Assembly (NCBI GenBank): GCA_903884105.1
Contig: CAISDJ010000026.1
Span: forward strand, 1 to 45,145
DNA: 45,145 nucleotides
Source: an uncultured Pseudomonadota bacterium
GTDB taxonomy: Bacteria; Pseudomonadota; Gammaproteobacteria; Steroidobacterales; Steroidobacteraceae
Direction of reading: 5' to 3'
A program made the position numbers and the translations under genes. The notes under the pieces were generated by a model. It made no database searches. It was not told the origin of the DNA and saw only the letters and a list, made by a program, of their open reading frames with translations. Shown here in pieces: positions 1 through 9,041 of this stretch. Numbering within the stretch: the stretch's first letter is position 1; each line of letters begins with the position of its first letter.

Positions 1-555
1 CAGCAGGACGGCGGCCACGAAGATGCTGCGACGCGCCGCATCGAGAATGGCTTCGAGCCGTTGTACCCAGGCTGTATCCAGCTGCACGATGTCCACTTCC
101 GGCAGTGCCTTCAAGTCCGCTCCCACGCTTTCTAGGTGGGCGGGCGTCAAGTCGTCGGCACCAGGACGAACCACCAGCGTGTGCGGTAGAGGATTGTCGG
201 TAAGGGCATCCAGAGCGGCGCCGAATCCAGAGAATTCCCTGAACTCCTTGAGCGCCGCCGTGGACGTGATCAGGTCCACCTTGGCGATGTCCCTGCGCTG
301 CCGGATCTTGTCCGCCACTTCACTCGCCTGTTGCTCACTTACGTTGCGCTTGAGATAGACGGAAATATCGACGGCGTTGCTCAGGTCGCCGGTCACTGAG
401 CGTGCGTTGGTGACCAGGACCTGCAGGCATGCTGGCAACGCGAGTGCGATGCCGATGACAAGGATCGTCAGCAGGTTCGCCACCGGCTGCTGCGAAAGTC
501 GCCCGAGCGACCCGACAAGTGTCTGCAAGTGGCGGGTAAGCCAGGCGCCCATCAT
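1..555 (-). CDS. ftsX: Cell division protein FtsX, N-terminal part (cut by window edge)
   Basis: The reverse strand is open from a double ATG at 555 to the left edge, giving 185 codons. FtsX is the membrane partner of the ATPase FtsE. At the septum the pair activates peptidoglycan hydrolases through a periplasmic loop. The visible part has a cytoplasmic N-terminus, a first membrane segment around residues 27-47 and a periplasmic loop from about 50 to 175. The loop carries the family-like NPLPHTLVV stretch at 121-129. A second membrane segment begins at about 176. A GAGAG stretch just before the start is a weak ribosome site. The gene lies 43 bases after ftsE, in the classic ftsY-ftsE-ftsX order. 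The C-terminal half, with the other membrane segments, lies outside the window. Confidence 0.93.
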   Translation of the reverse strand, partial: MMGAWLTRHLQTLVGSLGRLSQQPVANLLTILVIGIALALPACLQVLVTNARSVTGDLSNAVDISVYLKRNVSEQQASEVADKIRQRRDIAKVDLITSTAALKEFREFSGFGAALDALTDNPLPHTLVVRPGADDLTPAHLESVGADLKALPEVDIVQLDTAWVQRLEAILDAARRSIFVAAVLL

Positions 556-598
556 GCCGCTCTCATGGCAGGAGAGGGTGAGGGTGTAGCCATCCGGT

Positions 599-1330
599 TC
601 ATTCCATTCCGAGGAAACTGGCGGGATCGACCAGGACCGGGTCCGATGAGGCGGCGCGTGCCGGCGCACGCGGCGCATCCTCCTGGATGCGGCCGCCTTC
701 AAGCCGAACCCGCCGCAAGCCGAACCGATCAAGCAGGCGGATGTCGTGGCTCGCAACGAGCACGGTGACGCCCACTTCATTGAAGCGGCGGAAGATCTGC
801 ATGACCTCGAGCGACAAATCAGGATCGAGGTTGCCGGTGGGCTCGTCTGCAATCAGTACCGGCGGTTTGCTGACGACAGCCCGGGCGATGCCGACGCGTT
901 GCTGCTCGCCTGTAGACAGTTCGAGTGGCAAGGCCTGCTCGCGCGCGAGCAAGCCCACTTGATCGAGTGCCGCCCGCACGCGCTTGCCGATTTCCCTCGT
1001 GCCGACGCCTGCAATGATCAGCGGCAAGGCAACGTTGTCGAAGATCGTGCGATCAGCCAGCAGCTTGTGGTCCTGGAAGACGACGCCGACCTGGCGGCGG
1101 AAGGCGGGAATGCGGCTGCGCGTAACGCTGGCTACGTTCAGGTTGTTGACCGTCACCTGGCCGCGGGTCGGGCGCTCTATCAGCGCAATCAGCTTGAGCA
1201 GTGTCGATTTGCCCGCGCCCGAATGTCCCGTCAGGAAGACCATCTCTCCGCTCGCGATGTCGAGCGACAGATCGGTCAGCGCTTCGCGCCCGTTCGGATA
1301 GCGTTTGAAGACGTGCTCGAAACGGATCAT
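599..1330 (-). CDS. ftsE: Cell division ATP-binding protein FtsE
   Basis: This 243-residue ABC ATPase drives FtsX at the division site. It has the Walker A motif GHSGAGKS at residues 35-42, the Q-loop glutamine at 86, the ABC signature LSTGEQQRV from 138, Walker B with LIADEPTGNLD at 159-169 and an H-loop in VASHD. The start ATG overlaps the ftsY stop by four bases (ATGA), so translation is probably coupled. LSTGEQ in place of LSGGEQ is normal variation for FtsE. FtsE is distinguished from LolD mainly by its place between ftsY and ftsX. Confidence 0.96.
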   Translation of the reverse strand: MIRFEHVFKRYPNGREALTDLSLDIASGEMVFLTGHSGAGKSTLLKLIALIERPTRGQVTVNNLNVASVTRSRIPAFRRQVGVVFQDHKLLADRTIFDNVALPLIIAGVGTREIGKRVRAALDQVGLLAREQALPLELSTGEQQRVGIARAVVSKPPVLIADEPTGNLDPDLSLEVMQIFRRFNEVGVTVLVASHDIRLLDRFGLRRVRLEGGRIQEDAPRAPARAASSDPVLVDPASFLGME

Positions 1331-2310
1331 GCGGCTTGTTTGCCTGTGGCAAGCAGGTCATCGATGAAGGCTTCGGCATCGAACACCGCGAAATCCTCCG
1401 CGCCTTCGCCGATGCCGACGAACCGGATGGGCAGTCGCAGCCGGTCCGCAATCGCAAGGACAATGCCCCCCTTCGCGGTGCCATCGAGCTTGGTGAGGAC
1501 GATGCCACTGACGCCCAGCGCTTCGTTGAACAGTTTCGCTTGCTGGAGCGCATTCTGGCCCTGGCCTGCATCGAGCACGAGCAGCACTTCATGCGGAGCG
1601 GAAGGATCGACGCGTCCCATGACGCGCTTTACTTTCTTCAGTTCTTCCATCAGGTTCAACTGGGTGTGCAAACGGCCTGCGGTATCTGCGAGGAGCACAT
1701 CCATGTCGCGCGCCCGTGAAGACTGCATGCCATCGAAAATGACAGCTGCCGGATCAGTGCCCGCTGCCTGCATAATTACCGGGACCTGATTGCGTTCACC
1801 CCATACGGCCAGCTGTTCGACGGCAGCAGCACGAAACGTGTCGCCGGCCGCCAGCATGATCTTGAGTCCTTCGGCCTTGAATCGATGCGCCAGCTTGCCG
1901 ATCGTCGTGGTCTTGCCCGCTCCATTCACGCCAACGACAAGAATGGCAAACGGCCTGGGTCCCGCCCTCACGTTGAGGGGCCGAGCGCAAGGTTTCAGGA
2001 TGTCGAGCAGCGACGAGCGCAGCGCACGGAGCAGGGCATCCAGATCACCGAGTTCGCGGCGCTCCACCTGCTTGCGCAGGCCAGACAGGATTCGTTCGGT
2101 CGTCTCGACGCCGACGTCAGCGGTGATGAGCCGCGTCTCCAGTTCCTCGAGCACGGCTGCGTTGATCTTGCCGCCCGGTAACAGGTTCGCAAGATCGTGC
2201 GTCAGCCACGATGTCGATTGTTTGAGTTTCTGCCGCAGGCGGTTGAAGAAGCCCGGCTGCGCACCGTCGCCGGAGTTCTCTGGATCTTTCTTTGATTTCA
2301 GTCCAAACAT
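1327..2310 (-). CDS. ftsY: Signal recognition particle receptor FtsY
   Basis: FtsY is the SRP receptor GTPase that docks ribosome-nascent chain-SRP complexes at the inner membrane. The 327-residue protein has a short N-terminus, a helical N domain (about 20-105) and a G domain. G1 is GVNGAGKTT at 127-135, then DTFRAAA at 157-163, DTAGR at 209-213 and TKLDGTAKGG at 273-282. The long acidic A domain of E. coli FtsY (about 200 residues) is absent, so membrane contact must rely on the short basic N-terminus (MFGLKSKK). I chose the ATG at 2310 because GGA lies at a suitable distance and the N-terminus then looks normal. A GTG at 2322 would add four residues. Confidence 0.95.
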   Translation of the reverse strand: MFGLKSKKDPENSGDGAQPGFFNRLRQKLKQSTSWLTHDLANLLPGGKINAAVLEELETRLITADVGVETTERILSGLRKQVERRELGDLDALLRALRSSLLDILKPCARPLNVRAGPRPFAILVVGVNGAGKTTTIGKLAHRFKAEGLKIMLAAGDTFRAAAVEQLAVWGERNQVPVIMQAAGTDPAAVIFDGMQSSRARDMDVLLADTAGRLHTQLNLMEELKKVKRVMGRVDPSAPHEVLLVLDAGQGQNALQQAKLFNEALGVSGIVLTKLDGTAKGGIVLAIADRLRLPIRFVGIGEGAEDFAVFDAEAFIDDLLATGKQAA

Positions 2311-2494
2311 GGGGCATTCCACAGGAGGGCACGAGCCTGGCCCGGCACGTCGCAGGAAGGCGGCAGTCGGGCATGAACGGCCGGCTTTTCGCGGCCACCG
2401 TTATCGGCGCGATTGTAACAGGCAGAAGGCGGGGTTCCGGGATGTCGTTGGCGCACGCTTGGGATGCCGGACTAGCGTGCCGTGATTCGCTACC

Positions 2495-3145
2495 ATGCGG
2501 GCTGCGAACCGCCCCATGACTCCAAAGAAGACACCCAAAGATCGTGCGACGCCGACCCGCAGGGCTTCCGGCGGTGCGGCTCCATCTCGCATGCCTCACC
2601 AGTTGCGCATCATTGGTGGCCGGTGGCGCGGGACTCGCTTGCACTTTCCGGCGGTGGAGGCGATCCGGCCAACACCTGACCGCGTGAGGGAAACGCTGTT
2701 CAACTGGCTGGCACCGACCATCGGCGGTGCGCGTTGTCTTGACCTCTATGCGGGCAGCGGTGCCCTGGGGCTGGAGGCGCTGTCGCGAGGGGCACGCGAA
2801 GTTGTCTTCGTGGATCGCGATGCCCGCATCGGCGCCTATCTGCGTGAAACGCTCGCGCGGCTGAAATCCCCGGATGGCAAGGTGCTGGTGGGTGATTCGC
2901 GGCAGTGGCTCGCTGAAACTCCCGGACCATTCGATGTTGTATTTCTCGATCCTCCTTTCGGTGCGGGCCTGTTGCCCGGACTCCTCGCCGAGCTGGGAGT
3001 TCCCGGAAGGCTTTCGCCCCAGGCCTTGGTCTATATCGAGAGTGAAGCAGAAGCAGGTGAGCCCGCGCTGCCGGCCGGGTGGGTACTTCATCGGACCGGG
3101 CGCACCGGCAAAGTGGGCTATCATCTGGCCCGTACGACGGTATAG
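2495..3145 (+). CDS. rsmD: 16S rRNA (guanine966-N2)-methyltransferase RsmD
   Basis: RsmD methylates G966 of 16S rRNA using S-adenosylmethionine. The 216-residue product contains the characteristic [10 protein letters not shown] start of the fold, the SAM-binding motif [18 protein letters not shown] and the catalytic DPPF motif in [11 protein letters not shown]. The first 30 or so residues are basic and poorly conserved, so the start could instead be the ATG at 2516 or one further in. The gene is divergent from ftsY, which is the usual gammaproteobacterial arrangement, and it ends eight bases before coaD. The two are probably cotranscribed. Confidence 0.94.
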   Translation: MRAANRPMTPKKTPKDRATPTRRASGGAAPSRMPHQLRIIGGRWRGTRLHFPAVEAIRPTPDRVRETLFNWLAPTIGGARCLDLYAGSGALGLEALSRGAREVVFVDRDARIGAYLRETLARLKSPDGKVLVGDSRQWLAETPGPFDVVFLDPPFGAGLLPGLLAELGVPGRLSPQALVYIESEAEAGEPALPAGWVLHRTGRTGKVGYHLARTTV

Positions 3146-3153
3146 GACGCACC

Positions 3154-3645
3154 ATGACCAAGGCGATGTACCCGGGGACTTTCGATCCCATTACCAACGG
3201 CCATCGGGACCTCGTGCGCCGTGCAGCCGCCATTTTCTCCGAGGTCACTGTGGCCATTGCCGCCAATCCCGGCAAGGCACCGCTTTTCACGCTCGAAGAG
3301 CGCGTTGCGCTTGCGCGTGTGGTGTTGGCCGACATTTCTAATGTCGTTGTCACCGGGTACGCTGGCCTCACGGTGGAATTCGCGAAGCAGCACGGCATTG
3401 GCGTGGTCGTGCGCGGCCTGCGCGCCGTGTCCGATTTCGAATTCGAGTTCCAGCTCGCCACCATGAGCCGCCATCTGTCCGACAAGGTGGACTACGTCTT
3501 CCTCACGCCCACCGAGCAGTTCAACTTCATTTCATCGACTCTGGTGCGGGAGATCGCGAGCCTGGGCGGTAACGTATCCGAGTTTGTGCATCCGCAGGTG
3601 GAGGCGGCGCTGCTGGCCAGGCGCCAACTGAAAAAGCCCGACTAA
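3154..3645 (+). CDS. coaD: Phosphopantetheine adenylyltransferase CoaD
   Basis: CoaD transfers AMP from ATP to 4'-phosphopantetheine, the penultimate step of coenzyme A synthesis. The 163-residue protein matches the family length. It has the nucleotidyltransferase signature [12 protein letters not shown], with TNGH at residues 14-17, an RGLR motif in [17 protein letters not shown] and the C-terminal [10 protein letters not shown] motif. An upstream in-frame extension to 3079 overlaps rsmD and is not conserved, so the ATG at 3154 is preferred. The TAA stop overlaps the stop of the convergent mutM by four bases. coaBC, encoding earlier steps of the same pathway, is also in this window. Confidence 0.96.
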   Translation: MTKAMYPGTFDPITNGHRDLVRRAAAIFSEVTVAIAANPGKAPLFTLEERVALARVVLADISNVVVTGYAGLTVEFAKQHGIGVVVRGLRAVSDFEFEFQLATMSRHLSDKVDYVFLTPTEQFNFISSTLVREIASLGGNVSEFVHPQVEAALLARRQLKKPD

Positions 3646-4457
3646 CGCTGGCAGCCGGGACAGAAGTAGGTAGAGCGTCCGCCTTGGCGGAGCTGGCGGA
3701 TGAGCGTCCTGCAGCGGCGGCAAGGTTCGCCCGCGCGTTCGTAGACAAACAGCTGCTGCCTGAAATAGCCGCTCACGCCCTCTGGATTCACATAGTCCCG
3801 CAACGTTGTGCCGCCGGCCTTGATGGCGTCTTGCAGCACCGCCTTGATTGCAGCGGCCAGTTTCGCCATCTCCTCCCTGGTGATCCTTCCTGCCGCCCGG
3901 CGGGGCCGGATGCCCGCCCTGAACAGGGATTCACTCGCATAGATGTTCCCGACGCCGACGACCACATGGCTGTTCATGATGAACTGCTTGATCGTGACTT
4001 TGCGGCCTCGTGCCGTCGTGGTGAGGTAGTCGCCGTCGAAACCGTCCTCCAGCGGCTCCGGCGCCAGCCTTTTCAGGAGCGGGTGCTCGCCAGGGTCGGC
4101 TGCGGTGTAGTGAAGGCTGCCGAACCGACGGGGGTCATTGAAGCGCAAGCATTGGCCGGTTTCGAGTACAATGTCGACGTGATCGTGAGTGATCGGTGCC
4201 GTTTTGGCGTCCATGACGCGTAAATTCCCGGACATCCCGAGATGCAGAATGAGGCTGCCGTGATCGAGGTCGATCAGCAGGTACTTCGCTCTCCGTCTGA
4301 CGTTCCGTACGGTTTGCCGCGCGGCGGCTTCCGGCAGGTCTGCAGCGATCCGCCAGCGGAGCCGCGGTTCGCGTACCACGACTGCAGTGATGCGGTGGCC
4401 TAGGATTGCCGGCGCAATCCCAAGGCGGGTGGTCTCGACTTCGGGTAATTCGGGCAT
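3642..4457 (-). CDS. mutM: Formamidopyrimidine-DNA glycosylase MutM (Fpg)
   Basis: MutM removes 8-oxoguanine and ring-opened purines from DNA and cuts the abasic site. The chemistry uses the N-terminal proline exposed after Met removal, which fixes the start at 4457 ([10 protein letters not shown]) rather than at the longer reading frame to 4517. The 271-residue protein has Pro2 and Glu3, Lys58 in RRAKYL, the HLGMSG motif, and a C-terminal zinc finger of four cysteines (C-x2-C-x16-C-x2-C). It is convergent with coaD, sharing overlapping stops. About 125 bases separate it from the divergent desaturase. Confidence 0.96.
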   Translation of the reverse strand: MPELPEVETTRLGIAPAILGHRITAVVVREPRLRWRIAADLPEAAARQTVRNVRRRAKYLLIDLDHGSLILHLGMSGNLRVMDAKTAPITHDHVDIVLETGQCLRFNDPRRFGSLHYTAADPGEHPLLKRLAPEPLEDGFDGDYLTTTARGRKVTIKQFIMNSHVVVGVGNIYASESLFRAGIRPRRAAGRITREEMAKLAAAIKAVLQDAIKAGGTTLRDYVNPEGVSGYFRQQLFVYERAGEPCRRCRTLIRQLRQGGRSTYFCPGCQR

Positions 4458-4517
4458 GGGTCCTTGAAGATAGCTGAACGGGTGCCACACAGTTGGAAAT
4501 TGCGGGGATACGCTCAT

Positions 4518-4546
4518 TTGTACGGGTGCCGGACGTTCGTTATAGT
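4518..4546 (+). promoter_or_regulatory. Sigma70-type promoter of the desaturase gene
   Basis: TTGTAC (4518-4523) and TATAGT (4541-4546) are separated by exactly 17 bases, close to the sigma70 consensus. Transcription would begin near 4553, giving a leader of about 30 bases before the GTG start of the desaturase. No activity data are available. The assignment rests on sequence match and position. Confidence 0.65.
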
Positions 4547-4582
4547 GCGTGACGCCTTTTGCCTACCCTTCGAGGTTGATCT

Positions 4583-5758
4583 GTGAACCTAGATTTATTG
4601 TATGGAATTCTTGGGCTTAGCTTCTGGGGCTATGTCGTGGTGTCCATTTGCATGGTGCAGTTCACCATCATGGGCGTCACGTTGTACCTGCACCGGGATG
4701 CTACGCACCGCAGTCTCGACCTCCACCCGGCCCTGCGTCATGTCTTCCGCTTGTGGCTCTGGATGAGCAGCGGCATGATCACGAGGGAATGGGTTTCGGT
4801 CCATCGCAAGCACCACGCGCGCTGCGAGACCCCAGACGATCCCCACAGTCCGGTGATCTTTGGCCTCAAGAAGGTGCTCATGGAAGGGGCTGAGCTGTAC
4901 CAGCTTCAGGCGCGCAACGGCGATACGCTGGAAAAGTTCGGCCGCGGGACCCCGGATGATTGGCTGGAGCGCAACCTCTATGCCAAGTATCGCAACCTCG
5001 GAATCATCACGATGGTCGTCCTCGACCTCGTCCTCTTCGGCGTGCCGGGCATCATCATCATCGCGATCCAGATGCTCGCGATGCCGTTGCTTGCGGCAGG
5101 CGTGATCAATGGACTCGGCCACCATACCGGCTACCGCAATTACGAATGTCCTGATGCGGCGACCAACGTGCTGCCCTGGGGCTTGATCGTTGGCGGCGAA
5201 GAACTGCACAACAATCACCACGCGTTCCCGAGTTCGGCGAAGTTCTCCTCGCGCAGCTGGGAGTTCGATATCGGGTGGATGTGGATCCGGATGCTGTCTG
5301 CTGTCGGACTGGCACGAGTCCTGCGCGTGGCTCCGAAGCCCGCAGTGAATCCTGCCAGTCACGTGAATCTCGAAACGGTGCGAGCCGTCATCGTGAACCG
5401 GATGCATGTGCTTCGCGCCTATACGAGCAGTGTCACACTGCCGGTTTTCAGGGCTGAATTGCATGCCGCCCGCGGCAACTTGACGCGCCGGGTCAAGACG
5501 CTGCTGGTTCGCCAGCCGGCGCTCCTTGACGACAAAGCGCATGCAAAGCTCAACGAAGTGCTCGCCAGCAACCAGATGTTGAAGACGGTGCACGATTTCC
5601 GCGAGCGCCTGCAGGTGCTGTGGAATGGCGGGCACATGAGCAACGACAAGCTGCTGCAACACCTCAAGGACTGGATCGCACAGGCCGAGGCCAGTGGCAT
5701 CAAGGTATTGCAGGATTTTGCGGCGTCCCTGCGCGGCTACGCGATGCAGGCCGCCTGA
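4583..5758 (+). CDS. Membrane acyl desaturase (DesA-like) with a transposase-like C-terminal domain
   Basis: This 391-residue di-iron membrane desaturase should introduce a cis double bond (probably delta-9) into acyl chains of lipids or acyl-CoA. The three histidine boxes are HRDATH at 37-42, HRKHH at 74-78 and HNNHH at 209-213, with an extra His pair in GLGHH at 180-181. Hydrophobic segments lie around 8-35 and 140-175. The first 260 residues resemble pseudomonad DesA (PA0286 type). Residues 265-391 are helical and not part of the desaturase fold. Their pattern, including LKDWIAQAEASGIKVLQDFA, recalls the C-terminal part of ISL3-family (PF01610) transposases. The start codon is GTG at 4583. 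A good promoter precedes the gene and a strong terminator follows it. Confidence 0.9.
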   Translation: MNLDLLYGILGLSFWGYVVVSICMVQFTIMGVTLYLHRDATHRSLDLHPALRHVFRLWLWMSSGMITREWVSVHRKHHARCETPDDPHSPVIFGLKKVLMEGAELYQLQARNGDTLEKFGRGTPDDWLERNLYAKYRNLGIITMVVLDLVLFGVPGIIIIAIQMLAMPLLAAGVINGLGHHTGYRNYECPDAATNVLPWGLIVGGEELHNNHHAFPSSAKFSSRSWEFDIGWMWIRMLSAVGLARVLRVAPKPAVNPASHVNLETVRAVIVNRMHVLRAYTSSVTLPVFRAELHAARGNLTRRVKTLLVRQPALLDDKAHAKLNEVLASNQMLKTVHDFRERLQVLWNGGHMSNDKLLQHLKDWIAQAEASGIKVLQDFAASLRGYAMQAA

Positions 5759-5781
5759 TTTCCCGCCAGCTCGGCGGGCAT

Positions 5782-5811
5782 AAAAAAACCCGCCGAAAGG
5801 CGGGTTTTTTT
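5782..5811. terminator. Bidirectional rho-independent terminator
   Basis: A perfect inverted repeat has AAAAAAACCCGCC (5782-5794) and GGCGGGTTTTTTT (5799-5811) as arms around a GAAA loop. Each strand ends in a seven-T run, so it should stop transcription both from the desaturase (+) and from rpmB-rpmG (-). Confidence 0.93.
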
Positions 5812-5845
5812 GTGCTTCGGGATCTGTTCCCGGGAGACGAAGACC

Positions 5846-6001
5846 TTACTTGATCTTCGCTTCCTTGTAGACGACGTGCTTGCGGACCTTGGGGTCGTAC
5901 TTCTTGATCTCGACCTTTTCTGGATGCAGGCGCTTGTTCTTCGTCGTCGTGTAGAAGTGACCGGTGCCGGCCGAGGAAACGAGCTTGATCTTGTCGCGCA
6001 T
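5846..6001 (-). CDS. rpmG: 50S ribosomal protein L33
   Basis: This 51-residue small basic ribosomal protein begins [20 protein letters not shown] and ends with lysine-rich YKEAKIK, a standard bacterial L33. It has no CxxC pairs, so it is the zinc-independent (C-minus) form. It lies 16 bases downstream of rpmB and shares its promoter. Its 3' end runs into the bidirectional terminator at 5782-5811. Confidence 0.97.
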   Translation of the reverse strand: MRDKIKLVSSAGTGHFYTTTKNKRLHPEKVEIKKYDPKVRKHVVYKEAKIK

Positions 6002-6017
6002 GGGGGCTAACTCCGGT

Positions 6018-6254
6018 TCAGACCTTCACGCCTTCGGCGCGCAGGCGGGCAACGACCTTGTCGATACCCTGCTTTTCGATGGTGCGCAGTCCGCGCATGG
6101 AGACGCGCAGGCTCACGAAGCGGCGCTCGCTCTCCATCCAGAAACGCTGCGTGTGCAGGTTGGGCAAGAAGCGGCGACGGCACCTGTTATTGGCGTGCGA
6201 CACGGTGTTACCGGTCGTCGGGCCTTTGCCGGTCACCTGACAGACTCTCGACAT
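6018..6254 (-). CDS. rpmB: 50S ribosomal protein L28
   Basis: This 78-residue product starts [20 protein letters not shown], the canonical L28 N-terminus, and carries the [11 protein letters not shown] segment. Only isolated cysteines are present, so it appears to be a zinc-free form. The start at 6254 has a GAGGATC ribosome site and matches family length. A longer upstream reading frame to 6362 is an artefact that runs through the leader. It forms a two-gene operon with rpmG. Confidence 0.97.
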   Translation of the reverse strand: MSRVCQVTGKGPTTGNTVSHANNRCRRRFLPNLHTQRFWMESERRFVSLRVSMRGLRTIEKQGIDKVVARLRAEGVKV

Positions 6255-6333
6255 GATTAGATCCTCGGTCCGAAACTGGGGCAGCCGGTCTCTTAAGGAA
6301 ACGGGTCGGGCGGCCTCGAAAAAACAGTCGCAC

Positions 6334-6362
6334 TTTATACCAGCGCCGCCCGCGCCGGGCAA
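6334..6362 (-). promoter_or_regulatory. Sigma70-type promoter of rpmB-rpmG
   Basis: On the reverse strand TTGCCC (6362-6357) is followed after 17 bases by TATAAA (6339-6334). Initiation near 6327 would give a leader of about 73 bases before rpmB. The spacing is optimal and the -10 box is strong. Confidence 0.6.
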
Positions 6363-6404
6363 GGCCGGAAGCGGCGAAGGACCGGCTCACCCCAGGGCCG
6401 CCCC

Positions 6405-7079
6405 CTAGAGGAGGCCCCGTTCCGCGAAGGATTCGCAGGATCCATCCCCTACGACGATGTGGTCGAGGACCCGGATGTCGACCAGCCCCAGGGCGTCTTT
6501 CAGCCTCTGGGTGATGATTTCGTCCGCCTGACTGGGTTCCGCCACACCCGAGGGGTGGTTATGCGCCAGGATCACCGCAGCGGCGTTCCTGCTCAGGGCG
6601 TGTTTGACCACTTCCCGGGGATGGACGCTGGCGCCGTCCAGTGTCCCCCTGAACAACTCCTCGAAGCCGGTGACCCGATTCCGATTGTCGAGGTACACGC
6701 AGCAGAATACCTCATGAGTGAGATCCCGGAGGCGCATCTGCAGGAACTCACGCGTGGCCCGTGGGTTGGCCAGGACGCACCCAGCCTGCATTCGTTCCTG
6801 GTAGTGGCGCCGTGCGAGCTCCAGGGCGGCCTGCAACTTCGCAAAGCGGGCCGGCCCCAGGCCTGGCGTGGCACAGGCCCGTTCAGGGTCGGCGCTCAGC
6901 AAGCCCCTCAGCGACTGAAATTCGACGAGCAGGTGCCGGGCGACATCCACGGCACTTCGTCCGCGGGTGCCGGTTTGCAGCAGTACAGCCAGCAGTTCGG
7001 CTTCGCTCAGCGCCGTGACCCCGCGCGCCAGCAGTTTCTCGCGGGGTCGTTCTTCGCTCGGCCAATCGCGGATGGACAT
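6405..7079 (-). CDS. radC: RadC family JAB/JAMM domain protein
   Basis: This 224-residue RadC/YicR-type protein has an N-terminal helix-hairpin-helix-like region ([12 protein letters not shown]) and a C-terminal JAMM metalloprotease-like domain. The metal-binding signature H-x-H-x7-S-x2-D is intact in [14 protein letters not shown]. The biochemical role is unsettled, and the old link to DNA repair in E. coli was withdrawn. The start at 7079 ([17 protein letters not shown]) matches family N-termini, whereas the upstream extension to 7331 has no similarity I recognise. It is divergent from coaBC, the usual gammaproteobacterial arrangement. Confidence 0.93.
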   Translation of the reverse strand: MSIRDWPSEERPREKLLARGVTALSEAELLAVLLQTGTRGRSAVDVARHLLVEFQSLRGLLSADPERACATPGLGPARFAKLQAALELARRHYQERMQAGCVLANPRATREFLQMRLRDLTHEVFCCVYLDNRNRVTGFEELFRGTLDGASVHPREVVKHALSRNAAAVILAHNHPSGVAEPSQADEIITQRLKDALGLVDIRVLDHIVVGDGSCESFAERGLL

Positions 7080-7233
7080 GCCTTTGCCTGCTTTGTGGAA
7101 GGTAGCAGCCATTCTGCTTCTGGCGCCGGGATCGCCTAAAGCCGAATATCGGGTGCGAACGCAGCGAAACGCGAGTGGCAGTGAGAGGCGGCGCACATAT
7201 AGCCTGCGGATATGAGCATGCAGCCCAACGCGT

Positions 7234-7263
7234 TTGCCGACGTTTGGGCGGTGCGTCCATAAT
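7234..7263 (+). promoter_or_regulatory. Possible promoter of coaBC-dut
   Basis: TTGCCG (7234-7239) and CATAAT (7258-7263) are 18 bases apart. Initiation would fall at or next to the coaBC ATG at 7270, implying a very short or leaderless transcript. The match is moderate, and another promoter further upstream is possible. Confidence 0.3.
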
Positions 7264-7269
7264 GCAGTC

Positions 7270-8526
7270 ATGAATGCAGTCCCTCCCGAAGCCCGACCGC
7301 AACGAGTCCTGCTTGGCGTCAGCGGTGGCATCGCCGCCTACAAGACGCCCGATTTGGTCCGCCGGCTGGTGGAGCGAGGCGCCGAGGTGCAGGTGGTGAT
7401 GACGCCCGGCGCGCTCGAATTCGTCACGGCCCAGACTTTTCAGGCCGTCTCGGGCCGCCCTGTCAGAACGGATCTGTGGGATTCGGCTGCCGAAGCCGCC
7501 ATGGGCCATATCGAACTCGCCCGTTGGGCCGATGCCGTCGTGATCGCACCGGCCACCGCGGATTTCATCGCACGGCTCGCCCATGGTCTTGCCGACGACC
7601 TGTTGTCGACGGTGTGCCTTGCCACCAGCGCACCGATTACGCTGGCTCCGGCGATGAATCGACTGATGTGGAGCAATCCCGCAACGCAGGCCAACGTGAA
7701 GCTGCTCGAGAGCCGCGGCATTGCTCTCCTCGGACCCGCGGTTGGCGAGCAGGCCTGCGGCGAAACCGGTGCCGGTCGGATGCTCGAACCTCGCGAGATT
7801 GCCGACACTGTGCTTTCGCGCCAGTCGCTGGCCGGTGCCATGTCGGGCCTCAAGGTGGTGGTCACAGCCGGACCGACTCGAGAGCGGATCGACCCCGTGC
7901 GTTTCCTGAGCAATCGCAGTTCCGGAAAGATGGGCTATGCCGTCGCTGCTGCCGCTCGTGATGCGGGTGCAAAGGTGGTGCTCGTCAGCGGTCCCGTGAA
8001 CATTCCGCCCCCTCCGGGCACGACGGTGGTGAACGTCGAAACGGCGGAGCAGATGCTCGATGCCGTGCGCAGCCACGTTATTGGTGCCGACATTTTCATC
8101 GCGGCGGCAGCCGTGTCCGATTACAAGGCAGCGCAGCCTTCAAGCAAGAAGATCAAGAAGACGCAGGAAGCGCTCAGTATCGCGCTGGCGAGGACGCCCG
8201 ATGTCCTCGGCACGGTGGCTCGCTCGGACAATCGGCCGTTTCTCGTCGGTTTTGCCGCCGAGACTGAAGATGTCGAGCGCAATGCAATCGAAAAAATGGA
8301 GTCCAAGCGCCTCGAGATGATCGCGGCGAACCGTGTAGGCGATGGCATGGGGTTTGATCAGGACGATAACGCGCTCACTGTCTACTGGCAGGGCGGCAAG
8401 CAGGAACTCGCGTTGACGTCGAAGGCCGATCTGGCCCGCCAGCTGATTGCGGTGGTTGCCGCGCATTATGCCGCGCGCGCAGTAGCGGGCGAGACAGCGG
8501 ATTCGGTCAGCCATGTCGGTAGTTGA
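7270..8526 (+). CDS. coaBC: Bifunctional phosphopantothenoylcysteine decarboxylase/synthase CoaBC
   Basis: CoaBC couples cysteine to 4'-phosphopantothenate and decarboxylates the product to 4'-phosphopantetheine. The 418-residue protein has an N-terminal FMN-binding CoaC half (about 10-185) with active His80 in [11 protein letters not shown], the LAPAMN..MW motif and Cys163 in [11 protein letters not shown]. The CoaB half starts near 193 with [17 protein letters not shown] and the NRSSGKMG dimer motif. The start at 7270 ([20 protein letters not shown]) fits the family. A TTG extension to 7234 overlaps a promoter-like sequence. The end overlaps dut by 14 bases, a typical coaBC-dut operon. Confidence 0.96.
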   Translation: MNAVPPEARPQRVLLGVSGGIAAYKTPDLVRRLVERGAEVQVVMTPGALEFVTAQTFQAVSGRPVRTDLWDSAAEAAMGHIELARWADAVVIAPATADFIARLAHGLADDLLSTVCLATSAPITLAPAMNRLMWSNPATQANVKLLESRGIALLGPAVGEQACGETGAGRMLEPREIADTVLSRQSLAGAMSGLKVVVTAGPTRERIDPVRFLSNRSSGKMGYAVAAAARDAGAKVVLVSGPVNIPPPPGTTVVNVETAEQMLDAVRSHVIGADIFIAAAAVSDYKAAQPSSKKIKKTQEALSIALARTPDVLGTVARSDNRPFLVGFAAETEDVERNAIEKMESKRLEMIAANRVGDGMGFDQDDNALTVYWQGGKQELALTSKADLARQLIAVVAAHYAARAVAGETADSVSHVGS

Positions 8527-9013
8527 TACGAGCGCAGATCCGGCCGACCGCCGGAAGAGGCGTCGGCTAGAAGTCCGGATTCTCGATCCCCGAATCGGCC
8601 AGTCCCTGCCTTTGCCGGCCTACGCCACCGAAGGATCAGCCGGGCTCGATTTGCGCGCCTGCATCGACGCTGCGCTGGTCCTGACTCCTGGCGCCACGCA
8701 ACTGATCCCGACGGGTCTCGCCATTCACATTGCGGACCCGGGCCTCGCCGCCGTCGTGCTGCCGCGCTCCGGCCTCGGGCACAAGCACGGCATCGTGCTC
8801 GGCAACCTCGTCGGCCTGATCGATTCCGACTATCAGGGCCAGCTGTTCGTATCCTGCTGGAATCGAGGCCAGACAGCATTCACGATCGAACCCGGCGAGC
8901 GCATTGCGCAGCTCGTGATCGTCCCAGTGGTCCAGGTCGAATTTGATGTAGTGGACGCCTTCACGACGTCCGAACGGGGGGCAGGCGGATTCGGGAGTTC
9001 CGGGCGAACTTGA
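8513..9013 (+). CDS. dut: Deoxyuridine 5'-triphosphate nucleotidohydrolase (dUTPase)
   Basis: The trimeric dUTPase hydrolyses dUTP to dUMP, keeping uracil out of DNA and supplying thymidylate synthesis. All five family motifs are visible: [30 protein letters not shown] and the C-terminal [10 protein letters not shown]. The 166-residue length is about 15 more than E. coli Dut because of a charged N-terminal extension ([18 protein letters not shown]). The ATG lies inside the 3' end of coaBC, so translation is coupled. Confidence 0.97.
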   Translation: MSVVDTSADPADRRKRRRLEVRILDPRIGQSLPLPAYATEGSAGLDLRACIDAALVLTPGATQLIPTGLAIHIADPGLAAVVLPRSGLGHKHGIVLGNLVGLIDSDYQGQLFVSCWNRGQTAFTIEPGERIAQLVIVPVVQVEFDVVDAFTTSERGAGGFGSSGRT

Positions 9014-9041
9014 TCCGGGGTGGTACGCCGCTGGCTGCTTT

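Noticed and set aside
599-1330. LSTGEQ in the FtsE ABC signature as an oddity
   Set aside because: I recall the same variant in other gammaproteobacterial FtsE proteins, so it is ordinary.
3642-3645. Overlapping stop codons of coaD and mutM
   Set aside because: Real, but convergent stop overlaps are common in compact genomes.
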